From positions 1 to 64,000 of the forward strand of contig QCDL01000001.1 of assembly GCA_003280915.1 (NCBI GenBank): a stretch of DNA of 64,000 nucleotides. The letters run 5' to 3'. The notes beneath the pieces are model-generated. The model was not told the origin of the DNA and ran no database searches. It saw only the letters and a program-made list of their open reading frames with translations. Position 1 is the stretch's first letter, and the number at the start of each line of letters is the position of its first letter. The stretch comes from Prochlorococcus sp. AG-355-I04 (GTDB lineage: Bacteria > Cyanobacteriota > Cyanobacteriia > PCC-6307 > Cyanobiaceae). The position numbers were made by a program, and so were the translations under genes. Of this stretch, positions 38,883 through 47,922 are shown in pieces.

Positions 38883-40052
38883 ATGAATGAACAGAAAGGG
38901 GGATTTAAAAATCTTTATAAAAACTTGATTACCCCTGTATTAAAAAGAGACTCTGGAATTGATGCAGAATACTTAACTAATTTATCTCTTAGCCTTTTAT
39001 CATTCAGTTCAAGAAAATATAATTGGCCAGTAGTTTCATCTATCTTAAAAAATCTAAATGAAGAATTTTCTATAGTTGATAAAAGGTTATCTCAGAGCAT
39101 ATGTGGTATAAATTTTTGTAATCCAATTGGTTTAGCTGCGGGTTTTGACAAAAATGGAAATGCTGCAAATATATGGAAAGATTTTGGTTTTGGATTTGCC
39201 GAACTTGGTACAGTAACCAAATTTGCTCAGAATGGAAATCCCAAACCAAGGTTGTTTAGATTAGCGGAGGAAGAAGCAGCATTAAATAGAATGGGTTTTA
39301 ATAACAATGGTGCTGAAAATCTAGTTAAAAATTTTGTAGAACAAGGAATTGAGTTTAAAAAAAATAGAAAGAATATTTGTTTAGGGATAAATTTTGGCAA
39401 GTCTAAAATTACAGATTTATCTCAAGCAAAAGATGATTATTTAACTTCTCTAAAATTATTAATTCCATATTGCGATTATGCAGCAATAAACGTAAGTTCT
39501 CCCAATACTGAAGGACTAAGAAAGTTGCAAGATCCGATTCTTCTAAAAGAACTTCTTAAAGAAATTAAAAACTTACCTAATTGTCCGCCATTATTTGTAA
39601 AAATTGCACCAGATTTAAGACTTAAAGATATTGAAGATATTTGCCAGTTAATAATTGAGGAAAATATCGATGGGATAATTGCTACTAACACCAGTATAGA
39701 TAGATTAGGTCTTGAAAATAGGAAGATCAGGCAAACAGGATTATTACTTTCTGAAGAAAATGGAGGATTAAGTGGAAAGCCTCTACAAAAAAAAGCAAAT
39801 CAAATAATAAAACATATTCATAATATTGATAAAAAGATTATTTTAATTGGCGTTGGAGGAATCGATAGTCCAGAATCGGCTTGGGAAAGAATTTGTTCTG
39901 GAGCATCATTAATTCAACTTTATACGGGATGGATATATAAGGGACCACAATTAGTCCCTAATATACTTGAAGGGATTTTAAAGCAACTCAATAAACATCA
40001 ATTATCTAATATAAAAGAGGCCATTGGATCAAATTTAAAATGGGTTAAATAA
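38883..40052 (+). CDS. pyrD: dihydroorotate dehydrogenase (class 2)
   Basis: Oxidises dihydroorotate to orotate with FMN, passing electrons to membrane quinone (class 2). Evidence for class 2 is the N-terminal membrane-association segment (LYKNLITPVLKRDSGIDAEYLTNL), and NPIGLAAGFDKNGNA, LGTVTKFAQNGNPKPRLFRL, NVSSPNTEGLR and GGLSGKPL in the barrel. Length is 389. It follows rnhA by seven bases and precedes the CobD-like gene by 17, so an operon is likely. Confidence 0.96.
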   Translation: MNEQKGGFKNLYKNLITPVLKRDSGIDAEYLTNLSLSLLSFSSRKYNWPVVSSILKNLNEEFSIVDKRLSQSICGINFCNPIGLAAGFDKNGNAANIWKDFGFGFAELGTVTKFAQNGNPKPRLFRLAEEEAALNRMGFNNNGAENLVKNFVEQGIEFKKNRKNICLGINFGKSKITDLSQAKDDYLTSLKLLIPYCDYAAINVSSPNTEGLRKLQDPILLKELLKEIKNLPNCPPLFVKIAPDLRLKDIEDICQLIIEENIDGIIATNTSIDRLGLENRKIRQTGLLLSEENGGLSGKPLQKKANQIIKHIHNIDKKIILIGVGGIDSPESAWERICSGASLIQLYTGWIYKGPQLVPNILEGILKQLNKHQLSNIKEAIGSNLKWVK

Positions 40053-40069
40053 AAACTAGAAAATGAATA

Positions 40070-41194
40070 ATGAAAAATCCGAAAACTAATGATTACTCAA
40101 CATTAGCCATGCAAATATCAAACTTAAAGCATGGAGGAAATGTATATGCAAATGCAAAAAAATTAAATTTATTACCCTCTGAAATTATTGACGCAAGTGC
40201 CTCTTTAGTACCCTTTGATCCACCTCAAATACTAATAGATTCATTAAATGCTGGAATTAAGAATCTTGGTTTTAGATATTACCCAGAGAGAAACTTGAAT
40301 GATCTGAAAGAAATAATCGGTAAATTTCATGGGATAAATCCAGACAATATATTGCCTGGAAATGGAGCTTCTGAACTAATAACCTGGGCAGGTTATGAAG
40401 CATCCAAATTTGGAATAAGTTGTATTCCTTCTCCATCATTTGTTGATTATGAAAGATCTTTAAATTGTTGGAATAGCAATTTTATACATTGCGAATTACC
40501 AAAAAACTGGAATGATATTTTTCCTCAATCATTTCCTCTGCATCCAAAAGGTGATGTTATGTGGATAACAAATCCACATAACCCAACCGGCCAATTATGG
40601 AAAAAGAATTCATTGGAGGAAGTGGTAAAAAAATATAAATTAGTTATCTGTGATGAAGCTTTCTTATCGATAACACCTAATGGAGAGAAAGAATCTTTAA
40701 TACCATTAACCCAAAGATTTGACAATTTATTAGTCTTGAGAAGCTTAACCAAAATCTTCAATATTCCTGGTCTTAGATTAGGTTACGTTATTGGCTCATC
40801 GAAAATACTAAAACAATGGGAAATCAATAGAGATCCTTGGCCTTTAAATTCATTTTCTATTAAAGCCGGAATTGATCTACTAAGTAATAAGAAATTCTAT
40901 GAACAGTGGACAAAACAGATTCATAGCTGGATAAATATTGAAAAAAAAAGAGTATTTGAAAAATTATCAAAAATAGAGAACCTTAAAGTTCATAACTCTT
41001 CAACCAACTTTTTTTTAATAGAAAGTAAAAAATCCTTGTTGCCTAATATAAAATACTTAGAAAATAAGGGAATATTGCTTAGAGAATGTACTTCATTTAG
41101 ATTTCTGGATGAAAAGTGGGCAAGAATAAGTTTGCAGAATAGAGAAAATAACACTCTTTTATGTAAAGAAATTCAGAACTCCTTTAAAAAATAA
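40070..41194 (+). CDS. CobD-like threonine-phosphate decarboxylase (PLP aminotransferase fold)
   Basis: A 374-residue class I/II aminotransferase-fold protein. The N-terminal KHGGNVYANAKKLN (HGGN) is typical of CobD, which makes the aminopropanol-phosphate linker of cobamides, and unusual for HisC. PLP contacts: NPHNPTGQ, VICDEAFL, and the Schiff-base lysine in RSLTKIFNIPGLRLGY. Prochlorococcus is known to make pseudocobalamin, which fits. A histidinol-phosphate aminotransferase role cannot be excluded by eye; the HisC-like gene at 54.9 kb is the better HisC candidate. Its end overlaps convergent murG by 22 bases. Confidence 0.75.
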   Translation: MKNPKTNDYSTLAMQISNLKHGGNVYANAKKLNLLPSEIIDASASLVPFDPPQILIDSLNAGIKNLGFRYYPERNLNDLKEIIGKFHGINPDNILPGNGASELITWAGYEASKFGISCIPSPSFVDYERSLNCWNSNFIHCELPKNWNDIFPQSFPLHPKGDVMWITNPHNPTGQLWKKNSLEEVVKKYKLVICDEAFLSITPNGEKESLIPLTQRFDNLLVLRSLTKIFNIPGLRLGYVIGSSKILKQWEINRDPWPLNSFSIKAGIDLLSNKKFYEQWTKQIHSWINIEKKRVFEKLSKIENLKVHNSSTNFFLIESKKSLLPNIKYLENKGILLRECTSFRFLDEKWARISLQNRENNTLLCKEIQNSFKK

Positions 41195-42264
41195 CTAAAA
41201 AATTTTCTAATCTCAAGTTTTGATTTGATTTTATTATTATTTTCCATATTCTTCTTCATAATATCTAGAATTTCATAGTAATATTTTCCGTTTTTTGATT
41301 TTCTCTTAAAAATTCTTTCTATAGTTTCTTCAAAAATTTCTTTAGAAATTTTACTTTGATTCATTAAAACTGATCCTCCACTTTCGGCAAGAATCATCGC
41401 ATTTTTCTGTTGGTGATTATTTTTAGAATAAGGAAATGGAATTAAAATTGAAGGTTTTTCAGTTTCTATAAGTTCATTTATTGTTCCTGCACCAGCTCTG
41501 GATATTACAAGATCACAGTTTTGAATCAAAGCTGCAATTTCATTAGTAAATTTCTTTTGAACATAATTATTGGAATTTTTTACATTAAAGGATTGTTGAT
41601 TACATTTGCCAATAATATGAACTATCCGAAACTGTTTTTTCATTAAAAATTCAAGAGATTCTTTAAGAATTTGATTTATAGCTTTTGCTCCTTGGCTACC
41701 TCCCATAACAATCAAAAGAGGTCCTTTTCCTTTTGGGACCCATTCTGGAACGGGATGAGATTTATAGAATTGATCTCTTAAAGGAGTCCCAGTGAAAATA
41801 GTTTTACAATTTCCTAAATAAGAATTTGTTTTCTTAAATCCTAGAAAAACATAGTTACACAAAAAACCAAAATATTTCGTGACCATTCCTGGAATTAAAT
41901 TTGATTCATGAATAATGACAGGTATCCTGAGAAGTTTTGAAGCAACAATAGTAGGGGCAGAGATATAACCTCCAGTCGTAAAAACCAAGTTAATTTTTTT
42001 TTCTTTTAAGATCCTAATTATTTGAAAAGTTGACATTAAAATTTTTATATATTGATAAAACAAAAAAATATTTTTTCTTGGTGTCTTTATATTCAAAGTC
42101 TTCAAATTATATTTTGGGGGAATAAAATTCGCATCAAGTCTTTGCTGAATACCCAACCAATGAATATTCCACTCATCTTCTAACTCTTTAGAAACTGCTA
42201 AAGCTGGAAAAATATGGCCTCCTGTTCCACTAGCTGCAACTAATAAATTGTTTTTTTTAGACAT
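41173..42264 (-). CDS. murG: UDP-N-acetylglucosamine transferase MurG
   Basis: Adds GlcNAc to lipid I, forming lipid II on the cytoplasmic face of the membrane. Signatures: ASGTGGHIFPALAV at the N terminus, VIHESNLIPGMVTKY, MGGSQGAKAINQ, SRAGAGTINELIE (donor site) and PFPYSKNNHQQKNA. It has 363 residues. The 3' end overlaps the convergent CobD-like gene by 22 bases; it is divergent from the exported protein at 42297. Confidence 0.97.
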   Translation of the reverse strand: MSKKNNLLVAASGTGGHIFPALAVSKELEDEWNIHWLGIQQRLDANFIPPKYNLKTLNIKTPRKNIFLFYQYIKILMSTFQIIRILKEKKINLVFTTGGYISAPTIVASKLLRIPVIIHESNLIPGMVTKYFGFLCNYVFLGFKKTNSYLGNCKTIFTGTPLRDQFYKSHPVPEWVPKGKGPLLIVMGGSQGAKAINQILKESLEFLMKKQFRIVHIIGKCNQQSFNVKNSNNYVQKKFTNEIAALIQNCDLVISRAGAGTINELIETEKPSILIPFPYSKNNHQQKNAMILAESGGSVLMNQSKISKEIFEETIERIFKRKSKNGKYYYEILDIMKKNMENNNKIKSKLEIRKFFSYFLKEF

Positions 42265-42296
42265 AAAAACTTAAATCAGTAGAATGAAAATAATAA

Positions 42297-43031
42297 ATGA
42301 TAAATATGTTGAATTTAAACTTATTCAGAAATATAGGATTCCCTCTCTACTTATTTATTTATCTCATTCTCCCCTATTCAGCAATAACGCAAACTTTAAA
42401 AGTTGATTTTATAAGAAATTTAGAAACCTCATTAAATAAGCGAGACTTAGAGTTTATTAGAAAAAATTTTCGAAATGATGAAAACCAAAATATACCAAAA
42501 CAGTTTTCAAAAATTATCAATGATTTTCCTGAAAGCAATTGGAAAATCAAAAGATTAGAGTCAAATATTCCAAATAACGAAATATTGAGAATAAAAGTTA
42601 CAGGAAGAAAAATAGTTAATGGAGAAATGCATATACTCGAATCCGATTTCGATTATGTTTTTTCAGTCCTAAATGGAAAAATTGATGAAGGTACCATTAA
42701 AAATTTATTCACAACAATAAGGAATGACGATAAGAAGATAGATATTAGTTTCAAAATCCCTGACAAAGTTCTTACTGGTTCAAAATACGATATAGATATA
42801 ATCCTAAATAAGCCACTTGAAGAAGTGATCATTGCTGGAGCAATTAAACCTCATCAAGTAGATTCATTGTTTGAACAAGAAATATTATTGGAACCATTAG
42901 CATCTGGGGGAATTTTTAAAATAACAAGAGCCCCTTCAAAACCAGGGATACAAATTTGGTCAGGAATCATAGCTCACCCTGAAGGAATCATTACTTTCAC
43001 AAAGAGTATTGATATTGTTGATAAAATATAG
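42297..43031 (+). CDS. conserved exported protein, function unknown
   Basis: A 244-residue protein beginning with a hydrophobic segment (residues about 12-31: FRNIGFPLYLFIYLILPYSA), probably a signal peptide with cleavage near A29-Q32. The mature part looks beta-rich with repeated strand pairs, for example NEILRIKVTGRKIVNGEMHILESDFDY split at 90-115, and VLTGSKYDIDIILNKPLEEVIIAGAI. The end shows APSKPGIQIWSGIIAHPEG. No enzyme motif is seen. It is probably periplasmic. It is convergent with pgk, with a one-base gap. Confidence 0.65.
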   Translation: MINMLNLNLFRNIGFPLYLFIYLILPYSAITQTLKVDFIRNLETSLNKRDLEFIRKNFRNDENQNIPKQFSKIINDFPESNWKIKRLESNIPNNEILRIKVTGRKIVNGEMHILESDFDYVFSVLNGKIDEGTIKNLFTTIRNDDKKIDISFKIPDKVLTGSKYDIDIILNKPLEEVIIAGAIKPHQVDSLFEQEILLEPLASGGIFKITRAPSKPGIQIWSGIIAHPEGIITFTKSIDIVDKI

Positions 43032-43032
43032 C

Positions 43033-44241
43033 CTAAGCGTCGTCTAAAGCGGCTACACCAGGTAAGGTTTTACCTTCTAAAAGTTCCAAACTTGCGCCAC
43101 CTCCAGTAGATATATGGGACATTTTCTCAGCTAATCCTGCTTTTTCAACTGCTGCAACTGAATCTCCACCACCAATTATTGTACAAACTTCAGAAAAAGC
43201 ACTTAAGTCCGCAAGAGTAGTAGCTATTGAATTTGTACCTTCTGCAAATTTATCAAATTCGAAAACTCCCATTGGCCCATTCCAAATTATTGTCTTACAT
43301 TCTGCCAGAGCATTCTGAAAAACTTTAATGGAATCTGGACCAATATCGAGACCCATCCAATCTCCACTAATTAAATCAATTTGAGATATTTTACTTTCTG
43401 CGTCAGGCGAAAATTCATTAGCTAAAACAACATCAGTAGGTAATAATAATTCGACTCCTTTTGCTTTTGCTTTTGCTTCTAAATCCCTAGCAAGCTCAAG
43501 TTTATCTTCTTCTACAAGGCTCTTTCCAACATCTAGACCTCTAGCTTTATAAAAAGTAAAAATCATACCTCCACCAATCATAATTTTGTCACATTTATCT
43601 AGCAAAGAATCGAGAACGCCTATTTTACTACTTACCTTTGATCCTCCAACTATTGCTGCCAACGGACGCTTTGGAGCATCTATCGCTCCTTGTAAGTATT
43701 TTAATTCTTTTTCTAAAAGGAATCCAGCTACTGATGGACTTAAATAATTAGTAACTCCCTGAGTTGAAGCATGAGCTCTATGAGCGGCACCAAATGCATC
43801 ATTTACATACATATCTGCATGTGATGCTAAATTTTTAGCAAAATCTAAATCATTCTTTTCCTCTTCACCAAAAAAACGAACATTTTCAAGTAAAAGAACA
43901 TCCCCATTACTTAAGCTTTTTGACTGTGCAATTGATTCATCACCAATACAGCTGTTAGTAAGAGCAACATTTTGCTCTAACAATTCACTTAATCTTGCTG
44001 CTACTGGAGTTAATCTCATTTTTTCATTTACCTGCCCCTTTGGTCTGCCAAAATGAGCAGCTAAAATAACTTTTGCAGAATGATTAATAAGATATTCAAT
44101 AGTTGGGATCGCTGCACGAATACGCGTATCGTCGGTTATTTGACCATCTTCATTTAATGGAACATTAAAATCTACTCTTACAAGAACTTTTTTTCCTTCT
44201 AAATATGTCTTATCAAGACTGGAAAGAGATAATTTTGACAT
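43033..44241 (-). CDS. pgk: phosphoglycerate kinase
   Basis: Interconverts 1,3-bisphosphoglycerate and 3-phosphoglycerate, in glycolysis and in the Calvin cycle. Motifs: [73 protein letters not shown], and the nucleotide end [14 protein letters not shown] plus [15 protein letters not shown]. Length is 402. About 210 bases of A+T-rich DNA separate it from divergent rbgA; no gene is seen there. Confidence 0.98.
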   Translation of the reverse strand: MSKLSLSSLDKTYLEGKKVLVRVDFNVPLNEDGQITDDTRIRAAIPTIEYLINHSAKVILAAHFGRPKGQVNEKMRLTPVAARLSELLEQNVALTNSCIGDESIAQSKSLSNGDVLLLENVRFFGEEEKNDLDFAKNLASHADMYVNDAFGAAHRAHASTQGVTNYLSPSVAGFLLEKELKYLQGAIDAPKRPLAAIVGGSKVSSKIGVLDSLLDKCDKIMIGGGMIFTFYKARGLDVGKSLVEEDKLELARDLEAKAKAKGVELLLPTDVVLANEFSPDAESKISQIDLISGDWMGLDIGPDSIKVFQNALAECKTIIWNGPMGVFEFDKFAEGTNSIATTLADLSAFSEVCTIIGGGDSVAAVEKAGLAEKMSHISTGGGASLELLEGKTLPGVAALDDA

Positions 44242-44454
44242 TAAACAAGCTTAATTTTTAATCTTAAGACCCTAACGTTAATTTGGGCTTATTGGGTTAA
44301 AAAGTAGTTACTGTTACCTATGCCTTAATAAATTTTAAAAATTAACGATTATAAAAATTTTTCAGTCATTAAATTTATACTAAACTTTATAAGTAAATAC
44401 TTTTGAAACTTATAAAAACTAAAAGGAATACAAAATTTTATTTGATTTATTCAA

Positions 44455-45327
44455 GTGGACATACCCAAAATTCAATGGTACCCAGGCCATATCGCAAAAG
44501 CAGAAAAGAAATTATCTGAAGTTATCAATAAAGTAGATTTAGTTATAGAAGTTAGAGATGCAAGAATTCCTTTGTCAACGGGACATCCACACTTAAATAA
44601 ATGGATAAATAATAAAAAACATATGCTTGTTATTAACAGATCAGACATGATCTCCCCTCATACAATCAATAGTTGGAATAAATGGTTTCATGCTAAAGAT
44701 CAATATCCTCTTTGGTGTGATGCTAAAAGAGGAATAGGTATTAAAGAAATTTGTAAGTCAGCCAAAGATTCTAGGTCGTCAATCGACGATAGAAGACTCT
44801 CTAGAGGAATGCGAATTAGGCCAATCCGAGCCCTTTTACTTGGTTTCCCAAACGTAGGGAAGTCAGCATTGATTAATAGAATTGCAAAAAGAAGAGTTGT
44901 AGATAGCGCTAGGAAAGCAGGCGTTACTCGTAATTTAAGATGGATAAAATTAGAAAGTGGTATAGATCTGCTAGATGCTCCTGGTGTTATACCTCCAAAT
45001 TTAGAAGATCAAAAATCAGCACTTAATCTTGCACTGTGTGACGATATTGGTGAAGCCGCTTATGAAATAGAGAGTGTCGCAATTGGATTTATCAAAATTA
45101 TATCCACTCTCAACAAAGATAAGAATGCGAATATCTCAGTTAAAAAAATATCTAATAGATATGGAGTTGATATTGCAAAAGGCTTTAAGAGTCCTTCTGC
45201 TTGGATCGAAGAAGCAGCTTCAAAACATACCTCAAGCGATATAAGGAGAATGTCTCATAAGTTATTAGAAGATTATAGAAATCAAATGCTAGGTGAAATT
45301 TCTTTAGAAGTCCCAATATGGAATTAA
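44455..45327 (+). CDS. rbgA: circularly permuted ribosome-assembly GTPase RbgA/YlqF
   Basis: Acts in late 50S assembly. The start is GTG (44455). The G motifs are in permuted order: NRSD (G4) first, near residue 61, then GFPNVGKSALINRI (G1), the G2/switch-I region VTRNLRWIK, and DAPGVI (G3). The N-terminal IQWYPGHIAKAEKKL is typical for the family. It has 290 residues. It overlaps rluD by ten bases, so the two ribosome-maturation genes are coupled. Confidence 0.95.
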   Translation: MDIPKIQWYPGHIAKAEKKLSEVINKVDLVIEVRDARIPLSTGHPHLNKWINNKKHMLVINRSDMISPHTINSWNKWFHAKDQYPLWCDAKRGIGIKEICKSAKDSRSSIDDRRLSRGMRIRPIRALLLGFPNVGKSALINRIAKRRVVDSARKAGVTRNLRWIKLESGIDLLDAPGVIPPNLEDQKSALNLALCDDIGEAAYEIESVAIGFIKIISTLNKDKNANISVKKISNRYGVDIAKGFKSPSAWIEEAASKHTSSDIRRMSHKLLEDYRNQMLGEISLEVPIWN

Positions 45328-46277
45328 ATAATCAAAATTCTTTCGGCATTGGAGAAGGTGAGCTTATAGAAATTATTTATGAGCTACCTCTTCCTATGAG
45401 GCTAGACAGATGGTTGGTAAGTAAAAGACCAGAACAAAGTAGAGCAAGAATTCAACATTTTATAAATTCAGGTTTAGTACTTGTAAATTACAAGACTGCG
45501 AAAGCAAAGACCCCATTAAAAAATGGCGACAATGTTCAAATATGGATGCCTCCTCCAGAACCTCTTATTTATTTGAAACCTGAAAAAATGGATTTAAATA
45601 TCCTTTTTGAAGACGAGCACATCATAGTACTCAATAAACAATCAGGTCTAATAGTTCATCCAGCCCCTGGACACAAATCAGGCACTTTAGTGAATGGATT
45701 ACTTTTTCACTGTAAAGATCTACCTGGAATTAATGGGAAACTAAGACCTGGGATAGTTCACAGATTAGATAAAGATACCTCAGGATGTATGGTGGTTGCA
45801 AAAAGCCAAGAGGCATTAGTAAATCTCCAGAAACAAATTAAAGAAAAAATAGCATCACGAGAATATATTGCAGTAATTCATGGAGCACCTAACTCTGAAG
45901 AAGGCCAAATAGTGGGACACATTGGCAGAGATAAATTAAATAGATTGAAATATAAAGTAGTTGAAGAAAGTTCAGGAAGATATGCCTGTACCTATTGGAA
46001 ATTAAAAGAAAGATTTGGCAATTACTCATTAATGAGTTTCAAACTAGATACGGGGCGAACGCATCAAATAAGAGTTCATTGCGCTCACATTAATCATCCA
46101 ATTGTGGGTGATCCATTATATGGAAGATGTAAAAAACTACCATGTAAATTAGATGGCCAAGCTTTACACGCCATTAAGCTTGGACTTATACATCCAATAA
46201 ATGGTAAAGAAATGATATTTGAATCAGAATTACCATTTGATTTTAAAAAATTACTAAGTGTTCTTAAAGTTAAATGA
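45318..46277 (+). CDS. rluD: 23S rRNA pseudouridine synthase RluD-type
   Basis: Converts specific uridines of 23S rRNA helix 69 to pseudouridine (RluC/RluD family). The S4-like domain comes first (LDRWLVSKRPEQSRARIQHFI). The catalytic aspartate is in RPGIVHRLDKDTSGCMVVAKS. DTGRTHQIRVHCAHI and GDPLYG follow. Length 319. It overlaps rbgA at its start and the convergent ABC gene by eight bases at its end. The exact RluA-family subtype is inferred. Confidence 0.9.
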   Translation: MELNNQNSFGIGEGELIEIIYELPLPMRLDRWLVSKRPEQSRARIQHFINSGLVLVNYKTAKAKTPLKNGDNVQIWMPPPEPLIYLKPEKMDLNILFEDEHIIVLNKQSGLIVHPAPGHKSGTLVNGLLFHCKDLPGINGKLRPGIVHRLDKDTSGCMVVAKSQEALVNLQKQIKEKIASREYIAVIHGAPNSEEGQIVGHIGRDKLNRLKYKVVEESSGRYACTYWKLKERFGNYSLMSFKLDTGRTHQIRVHCAHINHPIVGDPLYGRCKKLPCKLDGQALHAIKLGLIHPINGKEMIFESELPFDFKKLLSVLKVK

Positions 46278-47868
46278 GATTTAAAGAAGAATTTAGAAGC
46301 GATTTTGTATACGTGTTTTGAGTTTTAGTGAATATTGTAGAACTTTCTCCTTCATCAACTATCTTTCCTTGATTCATGACTAGCAACCTATCACAAAATC
46401 TTTTTGCAATGCCTAAATCATGGGTAATAAAGATAATCGTTAAATTCATTTTTTCTTGAAGTACTCTAAGTAATTCAAGAATCTCTATTTTTACTGAAGC
46501 ATCCAACATATTTACGCTCTCATCACAAATTAAAATTTTTGGCTTCAACAATAGCGCCCTGGCTAATGAAATTCTTTGCAATTGACCACCAGATAATTGG
46601 TTAGGATAAGAATTAAAAAAATCATTATTTAAGGGAAGATTTAAATTTCTAAACATTAATTTTATTTCTTTTTCGATTTTTCTTTTATCTGAAATTTTTT
46701 GAATTAAAAATATATCTTCCAAAATATTTTTAATTGTCATTTTCGGATTCAAACTTGAAAAAGGATCTTGAAAAATAATTTGCACATTATTGTGCTTTTT
46801 AAAAGATTTATTTTTTTTCGATGCAAGATTTTTATCATAAATTTTAATTTCACCACCTCTTACTTTTAGAAGTCCAATTAAAGCCCTACATAATGTACTT
46901 TTACCGCTCCCTGAAGAACCAACTATTCCAAGAGTTTCATTCTCATATAACTTAAAACTCACTTCATTTAAAGCCTTATTCCATTTATTAATGAAAATTG
47001 AAGAATTTAATTTATACCAATGTCTTAGGTTATTTACCTCTAGAACGACATCATCTCGAGCATTATTTTTAGTATTTGGTTCTAAGACTATTTTTGAAGC
47101 ATTCACCAACTTTTTCCCAATATCTGATTTTGGTGATTGAAAAATATCTAATATATTCCCTTTTTCAACAATCGATCCCTTATCAATTATTGCAACTTTT
47201 TTACACCACTTTGCTGCAAGATTAATATCATGACTAATTAAAATTAAAGTAGTATCAAATTCATTACATAGATGGATTATTTCTTGCATAACTTCAAAAC
47301 TTGTTTTGGTATCTAAGCTTGTTGTAGGTTCATCAGCTATTAATAATTTAGGTTTCAAAGCAAGTGCCATTGCTATAGAAACTCTCTGTCTCATCCCACC
47401 GCTAAATTGATGTGGGAAAGAATCAAGTCTACTTTCATCAATTCCTACTTTTTGAAAAACTTCTCTAACTAACTTTTTAATAGCTATAGTTGATTTAGTT
47501 TGGTCATGTGTTTTAAATAATTCATATAAATGATCCCCAACTCTCATTAGCGGATTAAGTTTTTTTATAGAGTCTTGATAAATAAATCCAAAATTATTTC
47601 TTCTAAATAATTGTGCATCTTTGTTATTTATTTTTCTAGGATCTACACCAGAAAGCGATAGATACCCTTTTGAGGTGGCCTTTTCAGGCAATATATTTAC
47701 TAATGTTTTTGCAAAAGTGGTCTTTCCACATCCAGAAGGTCCTATTATGGCCAAATGATCTCCACTATCTATTTCCAAATTAAAATTTTTGATAATAGGT
47801 TGGTCTTTTAGAGCATATTTAACAGTAAGATTTTTAACTAAAATAATTTTTTCTTTATTTTTTTCCAT
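46270..47868 (-). CDS. fused double ABC ATPase, oligopeptide/nickel-type
   Basis: A 532-residue protein with two complete ABC nucleotide-binding domains of the OppD/OppF type. Half one: Walker A GPSGCGKT, signature FSGGMRQRVS, Walker B LLIADEPT. Half two: Walker A GSSGSGKST, signature LSGGQLQRISLARAL, Walker B ILICDES. The second Walker B has serine where most ABC proteins have proline-threonine (DEPT). No membrane segment is present. No permease or binding protein lies next to it, so it is an orphan; permeases may be elsewhere. It is convergent with rluD, overlapping by eight bases. Confidence 0.88.
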   Translation of the reverse strand: MEKNKEKIILVKNLTVKYALKDQPIIKNFNLEIDSGDHLAIIGPSGCGKTTFAKTLVNILPEKATSKGYLSLSGVDPRKINNKDAQLFRRNNFGFIYQDSIKKLNPLMRVGDHLYELFKTHDQTKSTIAIKKLVREVFQKVGIDESRLDSFPHQFSGGMRQRVSIAMALALKPKLLIADEPTTSLDTKTSFEVMQEIIHLCNEFDTTLILISHDINLAAKWCKKVAIIDKGSIVEKGNILDIFQSPKSDIGKKLVNASKIVLEPNTKNNARDDVVLEVNNLRHWYKLNSSIFINKWNKALNEVSFKLYENETLGIVGSSGSGKSTLCRALIGLLKVRGGEIKIYDKNLASKKNKSFKKHNNVQIIFQDPFSSLNPKMTIKNILEDIFLIQKISDKRKIEKEIKLMFRNLNLPLNNDFFNSYPNQLSGGQLQRISLARALLLKPKILICDESVNMLDASVKIEILELLRVLQEKMNLTIIFITHDLGIAKRFCDRLLVMNQGKIVDEGESSTIFTKTQNTYTKSLLNSSLNLI

Positions 47869-47922
47869 GATTTATAGCAAATTTTTCAAGACCTAAATAA
47901 AATACATCTAAAGCAATATAAA

